35,051 nt of DNA from Vicinamibacterales bacterium (GTDB lineage Bacteria; Acidobacteriota; Vicinamibacteria; Vicinamibacterales; Fen-181), in contig JARKSS010000097.1 in assembly GCA_029974175.1 (NCBI GenBank), forward strand, positions 1 to 35,051, written 5' to 3'. Positions 1 through 9,600 of the stretch are shown piece by piece. The translations under genes were made by a program, and so were the position numbers. A model generated the notes under the pieces. It was not told where the DNA came from. It searched no databases and saw nothing but the letters and a program-made list of their open reading frames with translations. Within the stretch, counting starts at the first letter, position 1. Each line of letters begins with the position of its first letter.

Positions 1-204
1 GTGCGCGAGATGGACCGCGCCAGCAACCGCCTCGGCTTCGCAATCGTCATCGCCGCCCTGATCGTCGGCTCGTCGCTCGTCGTGCAGGGGGGCGGCGGCG
101 CACTCCTCTTCGGTTTGCCGGCGCTCGGGCTGATCGGCTTCGTCACCGCAGGCCTCCTCGGCCTGTGGCTGGCCATCGGCATCATGCGCAGCGGTCGCCT
201 CTGA
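1..204 (+). CDS. UbiB/AarF (ABC1) family kinase, C-terminal fragment cut by window edge
   Basis: Translated C-terminus REMDRASNRLGFAIVIAALIVGSSLVVQ...LGLIGFVTAGLLGLWLAIGIMRSGRL resembles the two-helix C-terminal tail of UbiB/AarF proteins. The frame is open to position 1, so the real start is outside. Confidence 0.8.
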   Translation: MREMDRASNRLGFAIVIAALIVGSSLVVQGGGGALLFGLPALGLIGFVTAGLLGLWLAIGIMRSGRL

Positions 205-218
205 CCACGACGGATACG

Positions 219-304
219 AACCACAAAGAACACAAAGAACACGAAGGACCGGAATCTCCTGCGACAGGCAGCGCAGTGTGACGTCCTTTGTATCTTTGTG
301 GTTG
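219..304. repeat. Inverted pair of period-9 CACAAAGAA-type repeats
   Basis: Left arm AACCACAAAGAACACAAAGAACACGAAGGAC (219-249). Right arm GTCCTTTGTATCTTTGTGGTT (about 283-303) is the near reverse complement. Lies between two + strand genes. Confidence 0.75.
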
Positions 305-340
305 AAACGGTGATCGCCGGGAATAGAATCAGCGGCAACT

Positions 341-1654
341 ATGAGCAGCAGAGACTTACTCCGATCATTCGTACTCGCCTTGCTGGTGGTGTCGGCGCCC
401 GTTCTCGTGCAGGGCCAGGAAGTGGTTCCGGCCGAGCGGCTGGCGGTGCGCGAGGCCTTCCGCGAGGCCCGGTTCGGCATGTTCATCCACTGGGGCGTCT
501 ACAGCATGCTCGGGCAGGGCGAGTGGGTGATGCACAACCGCGACATCCAGGTGCCCGCCTACGAGGCGCTCGCCTCGTCGTTCAACCCCATCCGGTTCAA
601 CGCCCGCGAGTGGGTGGCGCTCGCCAAGGCCGCCGGCGCCCGCTACATCACCATCACCTCGCGGCACCACGACGGCTTCTCGATGTTCGCGAGCAAGGCC
701 TCTGACTACAACATCGTGGACTGGACGCCGTTCAAGCGCGATCCCCTCAAGGAGCTGGCCGACGAGTGCCGGCGCGAGGGGATCAAGCTGTTCTTCTACT
801 ACTCGCAGCTCGATTGGCGGCGCCCTGACTACTACCCCCGCGGCCGCACCGGGAACGGCACGGGGCGGCCCGACGCGGGTGACTGGAACTCGTACCTCGA
901 CTTCATGGACCGGCAGCTCGAGGAGCTGCTCACCGGCTACGGCCCGCTCGGGGGCATCTGGTTCGATGGCATGTGGGACAAGCCGCAGGCGCCGTGGCGC
1001 CTCGACAAGACCTACGCCCTCATTCACAGGCTCCAGCCCTCGGCCCTCATCGTCGCCAATCACCACCAGCTTCCGTTGCCCGGCGAGGACGTCCAGGTGT
1101 TCGAGCAGGACCTGCCCGGGGCGAACACCGCCGGCTTCAACACGAAGGAGATCGGCACGCTCCCGCTCGAGACCTGCCTGACGATGAACCGGTCATGGGG
1201 GTTCAACATCACCGACCGCAACTTCAAGACGACGCGCGAGCTGATCGGCTACCTGGCACGAGCGGCCGGCGCCGACGCGAACCTCCTGCTCAACGTTGGG
1301 CCGCGCCCCGACGGGACGATCCAGCCCGAGGCCGTCGAGCGGCTGCGCGAGATCGGGAAGTGGCTGCAGGTCAACGGCGAGTCGATCTACGGCACCCGCG
1401 GCGGCCCGATCACGCCGAGGGCCTGGGGCGTGACGACCCGCCGCGGATCGACGGTCTACGTGCACGTCCTCGACTGGCCCGACCGCGCGCTGACCATCCC
1501 GTCCTGGGGGGCGCGCGTGACGAGCGCCCGGATGCTCGCGACCGGCGAGAAGGTTGGTGTCACGGAGGTGGAGGGAGGAATCGCGCTCGCGCTGCCGCCG
1601 GCCAAGCCCGACGACCTCGACCGGGTGGTGGTGCTCGAGACGGTGAGGGAATAG
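341..1654 (+). CDS. Alpha-L-fucosidase, GH29, secreted
   Basis: N-terminal signal-like segment; GH29-like motifs FGMFIHWGVYSM, ITSRHHDGFSMFAS and GGIWFDGMWD; 437 aa. Confidence 0.92.
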   Translation: MSSRDLLRSFVLALLVVSAPVLVQGQEVVPAERLAVREAFREARFGMFIHWGVYSMLGQGEWVMHNRDIQVPAYEALASSFNPIRFNAREWVALAKAAGARYITITSRHHDGFSMFASKASDYNIVDWTPFKRDPLKELADECRREGIKLFFYYSQLDWRRPDYYPRGRTGNGTGRPDAGDWNSYLDFMDRQLEELLTGYGPLGGIWFDGMWDKPQAPWRLDKTYALIHRLQPSALIVANHHQLPLPGEDVQVFEQDLPGANTAGFNTKEIGTLPLETCLTMNRSWGFNITDRNFKTTRELIGYLARAAGADANLLLNVGPRPDGTIQPEAVERLREIGKWLQVNGESIYGTRGGPITPRAWGVTTRRGSTVYVHVLDWPDRALTIPSWGARVTSARMLATGEKVGVTEVEGGIALALPPAKPDDLDRVVVLETVRE

Positions 1655-1677
1655 GGGCTAGCCTAGGGGCTAGGGGG
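1653..1677. repeat. GGGGCTA heptamer-family tract overlapping the stop codon of the upstream gene
   Basis: AGGGGCTAGCCTAGGGGCTAGGGGG; the TAG stop of the fucosidase is part of the repeat. Confidence 0.6.
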
Positions 1678-1680
1678 TCC

Positions 1681-3201
1681 ATGGAGCACAAGCACTCCGG
1701 CGTGTTCGTCGCGTGGCTCGTGCCGGCGCTGACGCTGCTGTTCCACCTGGCCACCTGGCAGGGATACGGCTACTTCCGCGACGAGCTGTACTACCTCGCC
1801 AACGGGCGCCACCTGGCCTTCGGGTACGTCGATCATCCTCCGCTCATCGGTCTCATCGCCGCGCTGGTGATGAACACCCTCGGGTCGTCCCTCTTCGCGA
1901 TCAGGCTGCTGCCGGCCGTCGCCGCCGCTGTCACGGTGTACGTGTCAGGGCGTCTCGCGAGGGAGATGGGGGGCACCACCTTCGGCGTGGTGGCGGCGCA
2001 GCTCTCGGCGGCGCTCGTCCCCGCGTTCATCGCGCTGTTCGGCTTCTTCTCGATGAACGCGTTCGACATCCTGCTCTGGGCAATCCTGTGGTGGATGGCC
2101 GCCCGCTACCTGCGGACCCGCGACGAGCGGCTCTGGCTCGCCTTCGGGATCGTGGCTGGCGTCGGCTTGCAGAACAAGATCAGTGTCCTGTTCGCCGGCT
2201 TCGGGATCGTGGTGGGGTTGCTGGCGGCCGGGCCGCGGGAGGCCTTTCGCCGGCGATGGCTCTGGGCGGGCGGCGGGATCGCGGCGCTCATCTTCCTGCC
2301 GCACCTGCTCTGGCAGGCTGCGAACGGGTGGCCGACAATCGAGTTCATCCGGAACGCCACCGCCACCAAGAACGTCGCGCTTTCGCCGCTGGGCTACCTC
2401 ACCGCCCAGGCGATCGACACGCTGCCGACGGTGCTGGTTTGGGTTGCCGGGCTGGCCGCGCTGCTGGTGGCGCCCTCCTTCAAGCCGTTCCGCGCGCTCG
2501 GTTGGGCCTGGCTGACGGTGCTGGCGGTGATGCTGGCAACCAACTCGAAGCCGTACTACCTCGTGCCTTCCTTCACGGTGCTCTTCGCCGCGGGCGCCGT
2601 GGTGCTCGAACGCCTCGGGCCGTCGGCCGCCGCGCGGGTTGCGCGGGCGGGGGCGCTGGCCGTGATCGTGGCGCTCGGCGTCGCGACGGCGCCGCTGGCC
2701 AAGGCGATGCTGCCCGAGGACACGCTGGTGGCCTACTCGTCGGCGCTTGGGATCCAGCCGCCGCGGGAAGAGCGCCACGAGATGGGCCGCCTGCCCCAGC
2801 ACTTCGCCGACCAGCACGGGTGGCCCGAGATGGTTGCCTCGATCGCGGCCGTCTACCACCGCCTGCCAGCCGCCGAGCGCGAGCGGGCCTGCATCTTCGT
2901 GCAGAACTACGGTGAGGCCGGCGCGGTGGACCTGTTCGGCCCGGCGCTCGGCCTGCCGCCGGCAATCTCGGGCCACAACAGTTACCACCTCTGGGGCCCC
3001 CGCGGCTGCACGGGCGACATCGTCGTGGTCTTCGGCGGCGACGAGCAGGAGATGCGCGGGGCCTTCCAGTCGCTCGAGCACGCCGCCACCTTCACCTGCA
3101 CCGACTGCATGCCGTACGAGAACGGCGCGCGGATCTGGATTGGGCGGGGCTTGCACCTTCCCTTGGCAGAGCTTTGGCCCCGGCTGAAGGAGTTCAACTA
3201 G
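1681..3201 (+). CDS. ArnT/PMT-like membrane glycosyltransferase (GT39/GT83-like)
   Basis: Multi-TM protein with the PMT_2-like motif YGYFRDELYYLANGRHLAFGYVDHPPLIGLIAAL near the N-terminus. ATG at 1681, stop at 3199-3201. Confidence 0.85.
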   Translation: MEHKHSGVFVAWLVPALTLLFHLATWQGYGYFRDELYYLANGRHLAFGYVDHPPLIGLIAALVMNTLGSSLFAIRLLPAVAAAVTVYVSGRLAREMGGTTFGVVAAQLSAALVPAFIALFGFFSMNAFDILLWAILWWMAARYLRTRDERLWLAFGIVAGVGLQNKISVLFAGFGIVVGLLAAGPREAFRRRWLWAGGGIAALIFLPHLLWQAANGWPTIEFIRNATATKNVALSPLGYLTAQAIDTLPTVLVWVAGLAALLVAPSFKPFRALGWAWLTVLAVMLATNSKPYYLVPSFTVLFAAGAVVLERLGPSAAARVARAGALAVIVALGVATAPLAKAMLPEDTLVAYSSALGIQPPREERHEMGRLPQHFADQHGWPEMVASIAAVYHRLPAAERERACIFVQNYGEAGAVDLFGPALGLPPAISGHNSYHLWGPRGCTGDIVVVFGGDEQEMRGAFQSLEHAATFTCTDCMPYENGARIWIGRGLHLPLAELWPRLKEFN

Positions 3202-3282
3202 TGATATCCTGCCCGTCGCCCCCCGCCACGGTTCGAGAACCCTGAAAGACCGACAACCGACAACTGAACGCTACACGAATCC

Positions 3283-3882
3283 ATGAGGTGTCCCATGTTC
3301 CTCTCCGTACGCCTGCCGGTCCTCGCGTGCCTGGGCGCCGTCCTGGTGCTGGGCGCCGCGGCGCCGGCCCAGGCCCAGAAGGCCGAGACGCCCGTCCTGG
3401 TCACCTCGTGCGGCCAGAGCCCGGGGCCGATCAAGCTGACGGTCTACATGAAGCGGCTCCAGATCGCGCACGACCTGAAGACGGACGCCACGGCCAAGGA
3501 TCTCGGTGCCAAGCCTTACAAGACCCTGATCGTCGTCACCGGCAGCAGCCTGAAGGGCATGGGTGCCGCCGGCGTATCGATCGACGACGAGGTGAAGCGC
3601 GTGGGCGCCCTGATCGACGAGGCCAGGAAGAAGGGGATCACCATCGTCGGCGCGCACGTGGAGGGCATGGAGCGCCGGGCCAAGAGCGCGGCGCCGGGCG
3701 ACAACTCCGACGAGATCTCGATCGACGCTGTCTGCCCGAAGTCGAACTTCCTCATCGTCCGGAAGGACGGGGACGAGGACGGCCGTTTCACGACGCTTTC
3801 GAAAAAGCACAACATTCCCGTCGTCTTCTTCCAGAAGAACACCGAGATCCAGGACGTCCTGAAGAACGTGTTCGGCAGCTAG
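3283..3882 (+). CDS. DUF6305-like exported protein
   Basis: Signal peptide, then PVLVTSCGQSPGPIKLTVYMKRL...YKTLIVVTGSSLKGMGAAGVSIDDEVKRV. Family assignment is from memory of the VTS.GQS.D motif. Confidence 0.65.
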   Translation: MRCPMFLSVRLPVLACLGAVLVLGAAAPAQAQKAETPVLVTSCGQSPGPIKLTVYMKRLQIAHDLKTDATAKDLGAKPYKTLIVVTGSSLKGMGAAGVSIDDEVKRVGALIDEARKKGITIVGAHVEGMERRAKSAAPGDNSDEISIDAVCPKSNFLIVRKDGDEDGRFTTLSKKHNIPVVFFQKNTEIQDVLKNVFGS

Positions 3883-3894
3883 GGGAGCCGCCCG

Positions 3895-5187
3895 GTGAGC
3901 ATGTTCACGCAGGCGGGGATCGTCCTCGCCACGATGCTGGCGGTCTACGTGGCCGCGCGGCTCTTCCGGCTCTCGACCGAGCTGGGGATGCTTGCCGCGG
4001 CCATCGGGGGAGCGCTGGTCGGCGGGTTCGGCCTGCCGGCCCGGCACATCGCCGAGGGGGCCGCCACCTACCTCGACATCAACCTGATCTTCGTGACGGC
4101 CACCCTCTTCATGAACCTCCTCAAGGAGTCGGGGGGCGTGGCCTTCGTGGTGCGGGCGATCCTCCAGCGGTTCCACCGCAGCCGCGTGCTCATGCTGGTG
4201 CTGCTGACGATCCTCCTGCTGGTGCCCGGCGCGCTGACGGGGGCGGGAAGCGTCACCGTCCTGGTGACCGGCTCGCTGGTGGCGGTCGTCCTGCACTACA
4301 TGGGAATCCCGAAGCACAAGGCTGCCGCGCTGGTGTTCGTCAACGCCTGCCTGAGCGCCGCGGCGCCACCGGTCAGCCTCTGGGCGATGATGACGGCGGC
4401 CGGCGTGAACATGCCGTACGTGGGTTTCTTCTGGCCGCTCCTGCTGCCGTGCCTGGCCGCCGGCCTGCTCACGAGCTTCATCCTGGGGTGGAAGGGTGAA
4501 CGGACCGACGCGATCAAGGCGCTCGCCGAGCTCCCCGTTCCGCCCGCCGGGATGAACTGGCTGCGGGTGCTGCTGCCGTTCGCCGTCTTCTTCGGCCTGG
4601 TGTGGATGGGCCGGCAGTTTCCGCACAGCACGCCGATCATCGGTTTGCCGATGATGTTCGCCGCGGCGGCGTTCGCCTCGTACCTGCTGTCGCCGGTGCG
4701 CCTGGAGTTCTTCCGGATCTCGCGGGAGACGATCGACCAGCTGCTGCCGCTGCTCGCGACGCTCACGGTGGCCGGCATCCTGGTGCAGATCATGACGCTG
4801 ACCGGTGCCCGGGGGCTGCTGGCGGTGACGGCCGTGACGCTGCCGGTCGCCGTCGTCTACGCGACCCTGTTCCTGGTGCTGCCCGCGTCGGAGGCGGTGC
4901 TCATGTGGGGCGCGGCGCCGGTGATCGGCGTCCCGCTCGTCCTGCTGTTCAACGCGCGCGGCCTCGACCCGATCGTCGCGCTGGCCGGGATGAGCCTGAT
5001 CTGGCCGCTCGGCGACGCCCTGCCGCCGACCGCGATCATCGGGCGACTCACCGTGGAGATCGTCGGCTTCAAGGGCGCCTACGGCAGGTTCCTTCGCGCC
5101 TGCCTGGTGCCGGCGATCGTGATCATCGTCATCGGGACGTTGATGGTGATCTACAGCAAGAAGCTCGGGTTCCTGACGGGGCTGTAA
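3895..5187 (+). CDS. TRAP DctM-like / C4-dicarboxylate-type multi-TM permease
   Basis: 430 aa, about 10-12 hydrophobic helices, with GALTGAGSVTVLVTGSLVA and NACLSAAAPPVSLWAMMTAAGVNMPYVGF segments typical of ion transporter/DctM-like permeases. Follows the DUF6305 gene by 12 nt. Confidence 0.75.
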   Translation: MSMFTQAGIVLATMLAVYVAARLFRLSTELGMLAAAIGGALVGGFGLPARHIAEGAATYLDINLIFVTATLFMNLLKESGGVAFVVRAILQRFHRSRVLMLVLLTILLLVPGALTGAGSVTVLVTGSLVAVVLHYMGIPKHKAAALVFVNACLSAAAPPVSLWAMMTAAGVNMPYVGFFWPLLLPCLAAGLLTSFILGWKGERTDAIKALAELPVPPAGMNWLRVLLPFAVFFGLVWMGRQFPHSTPIIGLPMMFAAAAFASYLLSPVRLEFFRISRETIDQLLPLLATLTVAGILVQIMTLTGARGLLAVTAVTLPVAVVYATLFLVLPASEAVLMWGAAPVIGVPLVLLFNARGLDPIVALAGMSLIWPLGDALPPTAIIGRLTVEIVGFKGAYGRFLRACLVPAIVIIVIGTLMVIYSKKLGFLTGL

Positions 5188-5243
5188 CCGGGGCGGCCGC
5201 GGACGGGCCCCGATGGCATTGGCCTGGAATCGGGATTGGCCAG

Positions 5244-5390
5244 ATGGTGACTCTTTTCTACTACGCTCTCGTCGCGTTCGTGTCATTGCTCCTGGTCGTC
5301 AACCTGGTCAGGTCGCGGAGCTGGGAGCGGGACGTGCTCTACGTGATCGTCCTGGTGCCGTTCCTCCTGCGCCTGCTCCGGCTCAAGTGA
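5244..5390 (+). CDS. 48-aa single-pass membrane microprotein
   Basis: MVTLFYYALVAFVSLLLVVNLVRSRSWERDVLYVIVLVPFLLRLLRLK. Sits between permease and hydrolase genes on the same strand; the next start is 8 nt after its stop. Confidence 0.6.
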   Translation: MVTLFYYALVAFVSLLLVVNLVRSRSWERDVLYVIVLVPFLLRLLRLK

Positions 5391-5397
5391 GGGCGCG

Positions 5398-6564
5398 ATG
5401 ACCACCCGGCTGCTCGCCCAGAAGATCGTCGTCGCCGCCCTCGGCCTGGCCTTGTTCGTCAGCGCCGGCATCAGCTTCCACCGCAGCCGCAACCTCGCCG
5501 AGCCGGTCGTCCTCGGCCCCGGTGTGACGTCCGTGAAGAAGCTCGGCGAGTACTTCGCCGCGATCCGCGGCACCGTCAACGACTGCAACCTTTACTTCAT
5601 GGAGGGGCGCGAGCCGGGTGGGACGATGCTCGTCCTCGGCGGCTCGCACGCCGAGGAGCCGGCGGGCCGCCTCGCGGCGTGGCTGTTCGTCGAGAACGGC
5701 ACGGTCGAGAAGGGGCGGGTGATCGTCGCCTTGTCGGCGAACCGCAGCGCCAGCACCATGACGCGCCTGGGCGGGGCCTACCCGCCCGACTTCACGATCG
5801 ACACCCCGTCTGGCCCGCGGATGTTCAGGATGGGCGACCGCTGGACGAACCCGCTCGATCAGTGGCCCGACCCCGAGGTCTTCATCCATTACCCGAGCGG
5901 GCAGGAACTGGCTTACGTGGACATCCGCAACCTGAACCGCACCTGGCCGGGACGGCCCAACGGCACCTTCACCGAGAAGACAGCCTTCGCCTTCATGGAG
6001 ATGATCCGCCGCGAGAAGGTGGACGTCGCCATCGACCTCCACGAGGCCGAGTTGCAGTACCCCGTCATCAGCACCATCGTCACCCATCAGCGCGGGCAGG
6101 AGCTGGCGACGATGGTCTCGATGATGCTGACCGACAACGAGGACTTCAAGATCGGCACCGAGTTCTCGCCGCTGACGCTGCACGGCCTCTCGCACCGCGA
6201 GATCGGCGATCACTCACCGGCGATCTCGCTGCTGTTCGAGGCGCCCGAGCCGTTCCTCGATGCGACGCGCGGCATCACCTCGCGCGAGCAGCTGCTGACC
6301 GGCAAGGACGAGTTCGTCGTCAAGGCGGGCAGGCACGGCCTGCTCTTCGAGGAGATCGACGAGAAAGGATGGCCCATTGCCGTTCGCGTGGGGCGCCATA
6401 CCTCGTCGATCCTCCAGGTGGCCGAGACCTGGTCCGAGGACAACCCTGCGAAGCCGCTGGCGATCTCGGGCGTGCCCCGGTACGCCGAGGTCATCGAGAA
6501 GGGGGTCGGGGCGTTCCTGCAGGACGTGACGAAGGCAGGAAAGGACCGCCTCGCGTACGAGTAG
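5398..6564 (+). CDS. Succinylglutamate desuccinylase/aspartoacylase (AstE/M14-like) zinc hydrolase
   Basis: Zinc-binding type motif GGSHAEEPAG (HxxE) and a later DLHEAELQYP; N-terminal membrane anchor/signal. Confidence 0.8.
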   Translation: MTTRLLAQKIVVAALGLALFVSAGISFHRSRNLAEPVVLGPGVTSVKKLGEYFAAIRGTVNDCNLYFMEGREPGGTMLVLGGSHAEEPAGRLAAWLFVENGTVEKGRVIVALSANRSASTMTRLGGAYPPDFTIDTPSGPRMFRMGDRWTNPLDQWPDPEVFIHYPSGQELAYVDIRNLNRTWPGRPNGTFTEKTAFAFMEMIRREKVDVAIDLHEAELQYPVISTIVTHQRGQELATMVSMMLTDNEDFKIGTEFSPLTLHGLSHREIGDHSPAISLLFEAPEPFLDATRGITSREQLLTGKDEFVVKAGRHGLLFEEIDEKGWPIAVRVGRHTSSILQVAETWSEDNPAKPLAISGVPRYAEVIEKGVGAFLQDVTKAGKDRLAYE

Positions 6565-6590
6565 CCCCGCGCATTTCCCCGCCTTGTCGT

Positions 6591-6607
6591 AAAGCCCGAG
6601 GGGCTTT
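6591..6607. other. Short hairpin AAAGCCC-GAG-GGGCTTT
   Basis: 7-bp perfect stem downstream of the AstE-like gene and upstream of the histidine kinase. No clear T-tract. Confidence 0.45.
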
Positions 6608-6682
6608 CGGCCGATTCTCCCGAGTAGGGGCCGGGTATTCCCACCCTTCTGCCCCCCGTACCTCTACCGTCCGGAGATATCG

Positions 6683-9600
6683 ATGCTCCTCGGGACGCTT
6701 CGGCGCCCTCTGCCCCACCTAAGGGTGGCAGGGGCACTGGCCTTGGCACTCGGCGTCGGCGGCTCGCGGGCGGAGGCCCTCGACCCTTCGGTCGGCCTGT
6801 CCCAGTACCACAGCCTCAACTGGCAGATTGAGAACGGCCTGCCCCAAAGCAGCGTCCAGGCCCTGCTGCAGTCGAGCAAGGGCTACATCTGGATCGGCAC
6901 CCAGGCGGGCCTCGCCCGGTTCGACGGCATCCGGTTCGTGGTCTTCGACCGCGCCAATACGCCCGTAATGGGGCGCGAGAACATCCACGCGCTGGCCGAG
7001 GACGTGGACGGCTCGATCTGGGCCGCCACCGACTCGGGCCTGCTCCGGTACGGCAGGGGCGCCTTCACCCGGATCTCGGCTGCCGACGGCCTGCCCTCGA
7101 ACCAGGTTCGCAGCCTCCTGGTCGATCGCGACGGCGTGCTGTGGGTGGGCACCGAGAGCGGCGTCTGCCGCCTCAAGGACGGACGCCTCCTGGAAGCGAA
7201 GGTGCCGGGCCTCGAGGGCGTCATCCCGGTCCGGATCCGCCAATCCGCTGACGGCGCCATCTTCTTCCCCACGATGCACGGTCTCTACCGGCTGCACGAG
7301 GGGAAGATCGTTCGCTTCGGGGCGGCCGACGGGTTACCCGACGAGGCGGTCTTCGACGTCTGCCGCGACGCCAGCGGCACCTTGTGGGTGGGGACGAGCC
7401 GCGGGGCGGCCCGGATGGTGAACGGCCGCTTCACTCGCCTGGCGCTTCCCCCAGACGTGGCGGACGACACGGTGCGCGCCGTGTGGCAGGACCGCCAGGG
7501 CAGCGTGTGGCTCGGGCTCGAACGCCGCGGCATCGTGCGCTGGCATGGCGACGGTGGCCGGGTCGAGGTCTACGGCCAGGCCGAGGGGTTGGCGGGCGCG
7601 CACGTCCGCGAGTTCGTCGAAGACCGCCAGGGGAACGTCTGGGTGGCTACCTTCGACGCGGGCCTCATCTGCCTTCGCGAGACGCCCTTCTCGGGGTTCG
7701 GAAAGCGCGAGGGGCTGCCCAGCGACGACGTCCAGGCCATCTTTCAGTCGAGCGATGGCACCGTCTGGCTGGGGTTGAACACCGGTGGAGTTGCGCGGGT
7801 GCGTAACGGCCGCGTCACCACTTACACGACCGCCGACGGCCTCGACGACGACACCGTCTTCTCGATCGCCGAAGGTCCTGCCCGCGACATCTGGGTGGGA
7901 ACACCGCGGGGCCTCAACCGCATCTGGGGTGGCCGCATCACCAGCGTTCGCGACAGCGGACAGCTGCTGGCCGGCGGGGCCCGGGCCCTTGCCTGGATGC
8001 CCGACGGGACGATGTGGATCGGCACCTCGCGGGGCGGCGTGTGGCGGCTCGTCGGCGATCGGCTCGAGCCGCTGAACGCCTCCGGCGATCCGATCTCGCC
8101 TCTCGTCTACGTGCTGCTGCCCGACGGGCAGGGGGGCGCCTGGGCCGGGGGCACCCGCGGTCTCAGCCACATCAAGGACGGCCGCGTCCGGACCTACACG
8201 ACCAAGGACGGCCTCGGTGACGACGTGGTGCTTTCCCTGCACCTGGATGCCGACGGCTCCTTGTGGGTGGGCACCTTCGGCGGCGGTCTCAGCCGCCTCA
8301 CGAAGGATGGGATCCGCACGCTCACGATTCGGCAGGGCCTCTACGACGATGCCGTCTTTGCCATCCTCGAGGACGAGACTCGCTCGCTCTGGATGTCGTG
8401 CAACAAGGGTCTCTTCCGGGTGAGCCGGGCCGACCTCGATGCCTTCTTCACCGGCCGCGCGACGCGCGTGCACTCGCCGAGCTACGGCGCGGCCGACGGG
8501 TTGCGCGGAAGCGAGGGCAACGGAGGTTCGCAGCCGTCCGCGTGGAAGATGCGCGACGGCCGCCTGTGGTTCCCCACGATCCGCGGTGCGGCCATCGTCG
8601 ATCCGACGTCCACGCACACGTCGGTGCCCGCGGTGACCATCGAGCAGGTGGTGCACGACTCGCGCGTGGTGGCGATGGCCGACGCACTCGAGCTGCCGCC
8701 CGGCGACGGGGACCTCGAGTTCCAGTACACGGCGCTCGACTTCTCGGCGCCGCAGGGCATCGAGTTCCGGTATCGCCTGGCGGGGTTCGACACCGCCTGG
8801 GTTCAGCCGGGCGGGCGCCGGGCCGCCTTCTACACGCATGTCCCGCCGGGGCGGTACGTGTTCGAGGTGATGGCGCGCAACAAGGACGGCGACTGGAGCG
8901 GCGAGCCGGCCAGGCTGCCCGTCAGGCTGCGGCCTCACTACTACCAGGCGACCTGGTTCTGGGTGCTCTGCGGCCTCGGTGTCCTGGCCCTGGCGGCAGG
9001 GGCCTACGGGCTGCGCGTGCGCGGCATGGCGGCGCGCGCGGCGCGGCTGGCTGCGCTCGTGGACGACCGCACGAGGGAGCTGCGGGCCGAGATCGAGGAA
9101 CGCGAGCGGGCGCAAACGAGGCTCGAGCAGGAGATCGTCGAGCGGCGGCAGGTGCAGGAGGAGCTGGGCCGCGCCAAGGAGCGGGCCGAGGCGGCCAACC
9201 GGGCCAAGGACATCTTCCTGGCCAACATGAGCCACGAGATCCGGACGCCGATGAACGGCATCATCGGCATGACCGGGGTGCTGCTCGACACCGAGCTGAC
9301 GCCGATGCAGCGCGATTACGCCGAGACGGTGAAGAGCTGCGCCGACTCGCTGCTGACGCTGCTGAACGACATCCTCGACCTGTCGAAGATCGAGGCCGGC
9401 AAGCTCGACCTCGAGATGCTCGACTTCGACCTGCGCGGGGCGCTCGAGGACATCAACGAGGTGCTCGCCGTCCGCGCCCACGAAAAGGGGCTCGAGCTGA
9501 CGGCGCTGATCGACCGCGAAGTGCCTTCGATGGTGCGGGGCGACCCGGGACGCCTGCGGCAGGTGCTCACCAATCTCATCGGGAACGGCATCAAGTTCAC

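Noticed and set aside
973-1680. N-terminal extension of the 742-aa ORF ending at 3201
   Set aside because: Overlaps the GH29 gene in another frame with Arg/Ala-rich nonsense; the real start is the ATG at 1681 before the first TM helix.
3271-5286. 671-aa ORF on the - strand
   Set aside because: Antisense to the DUF6305/permease genes; Arg/His/Gln/Asp-rich low-complexity translation typical of GC-rich shadow ORFs.
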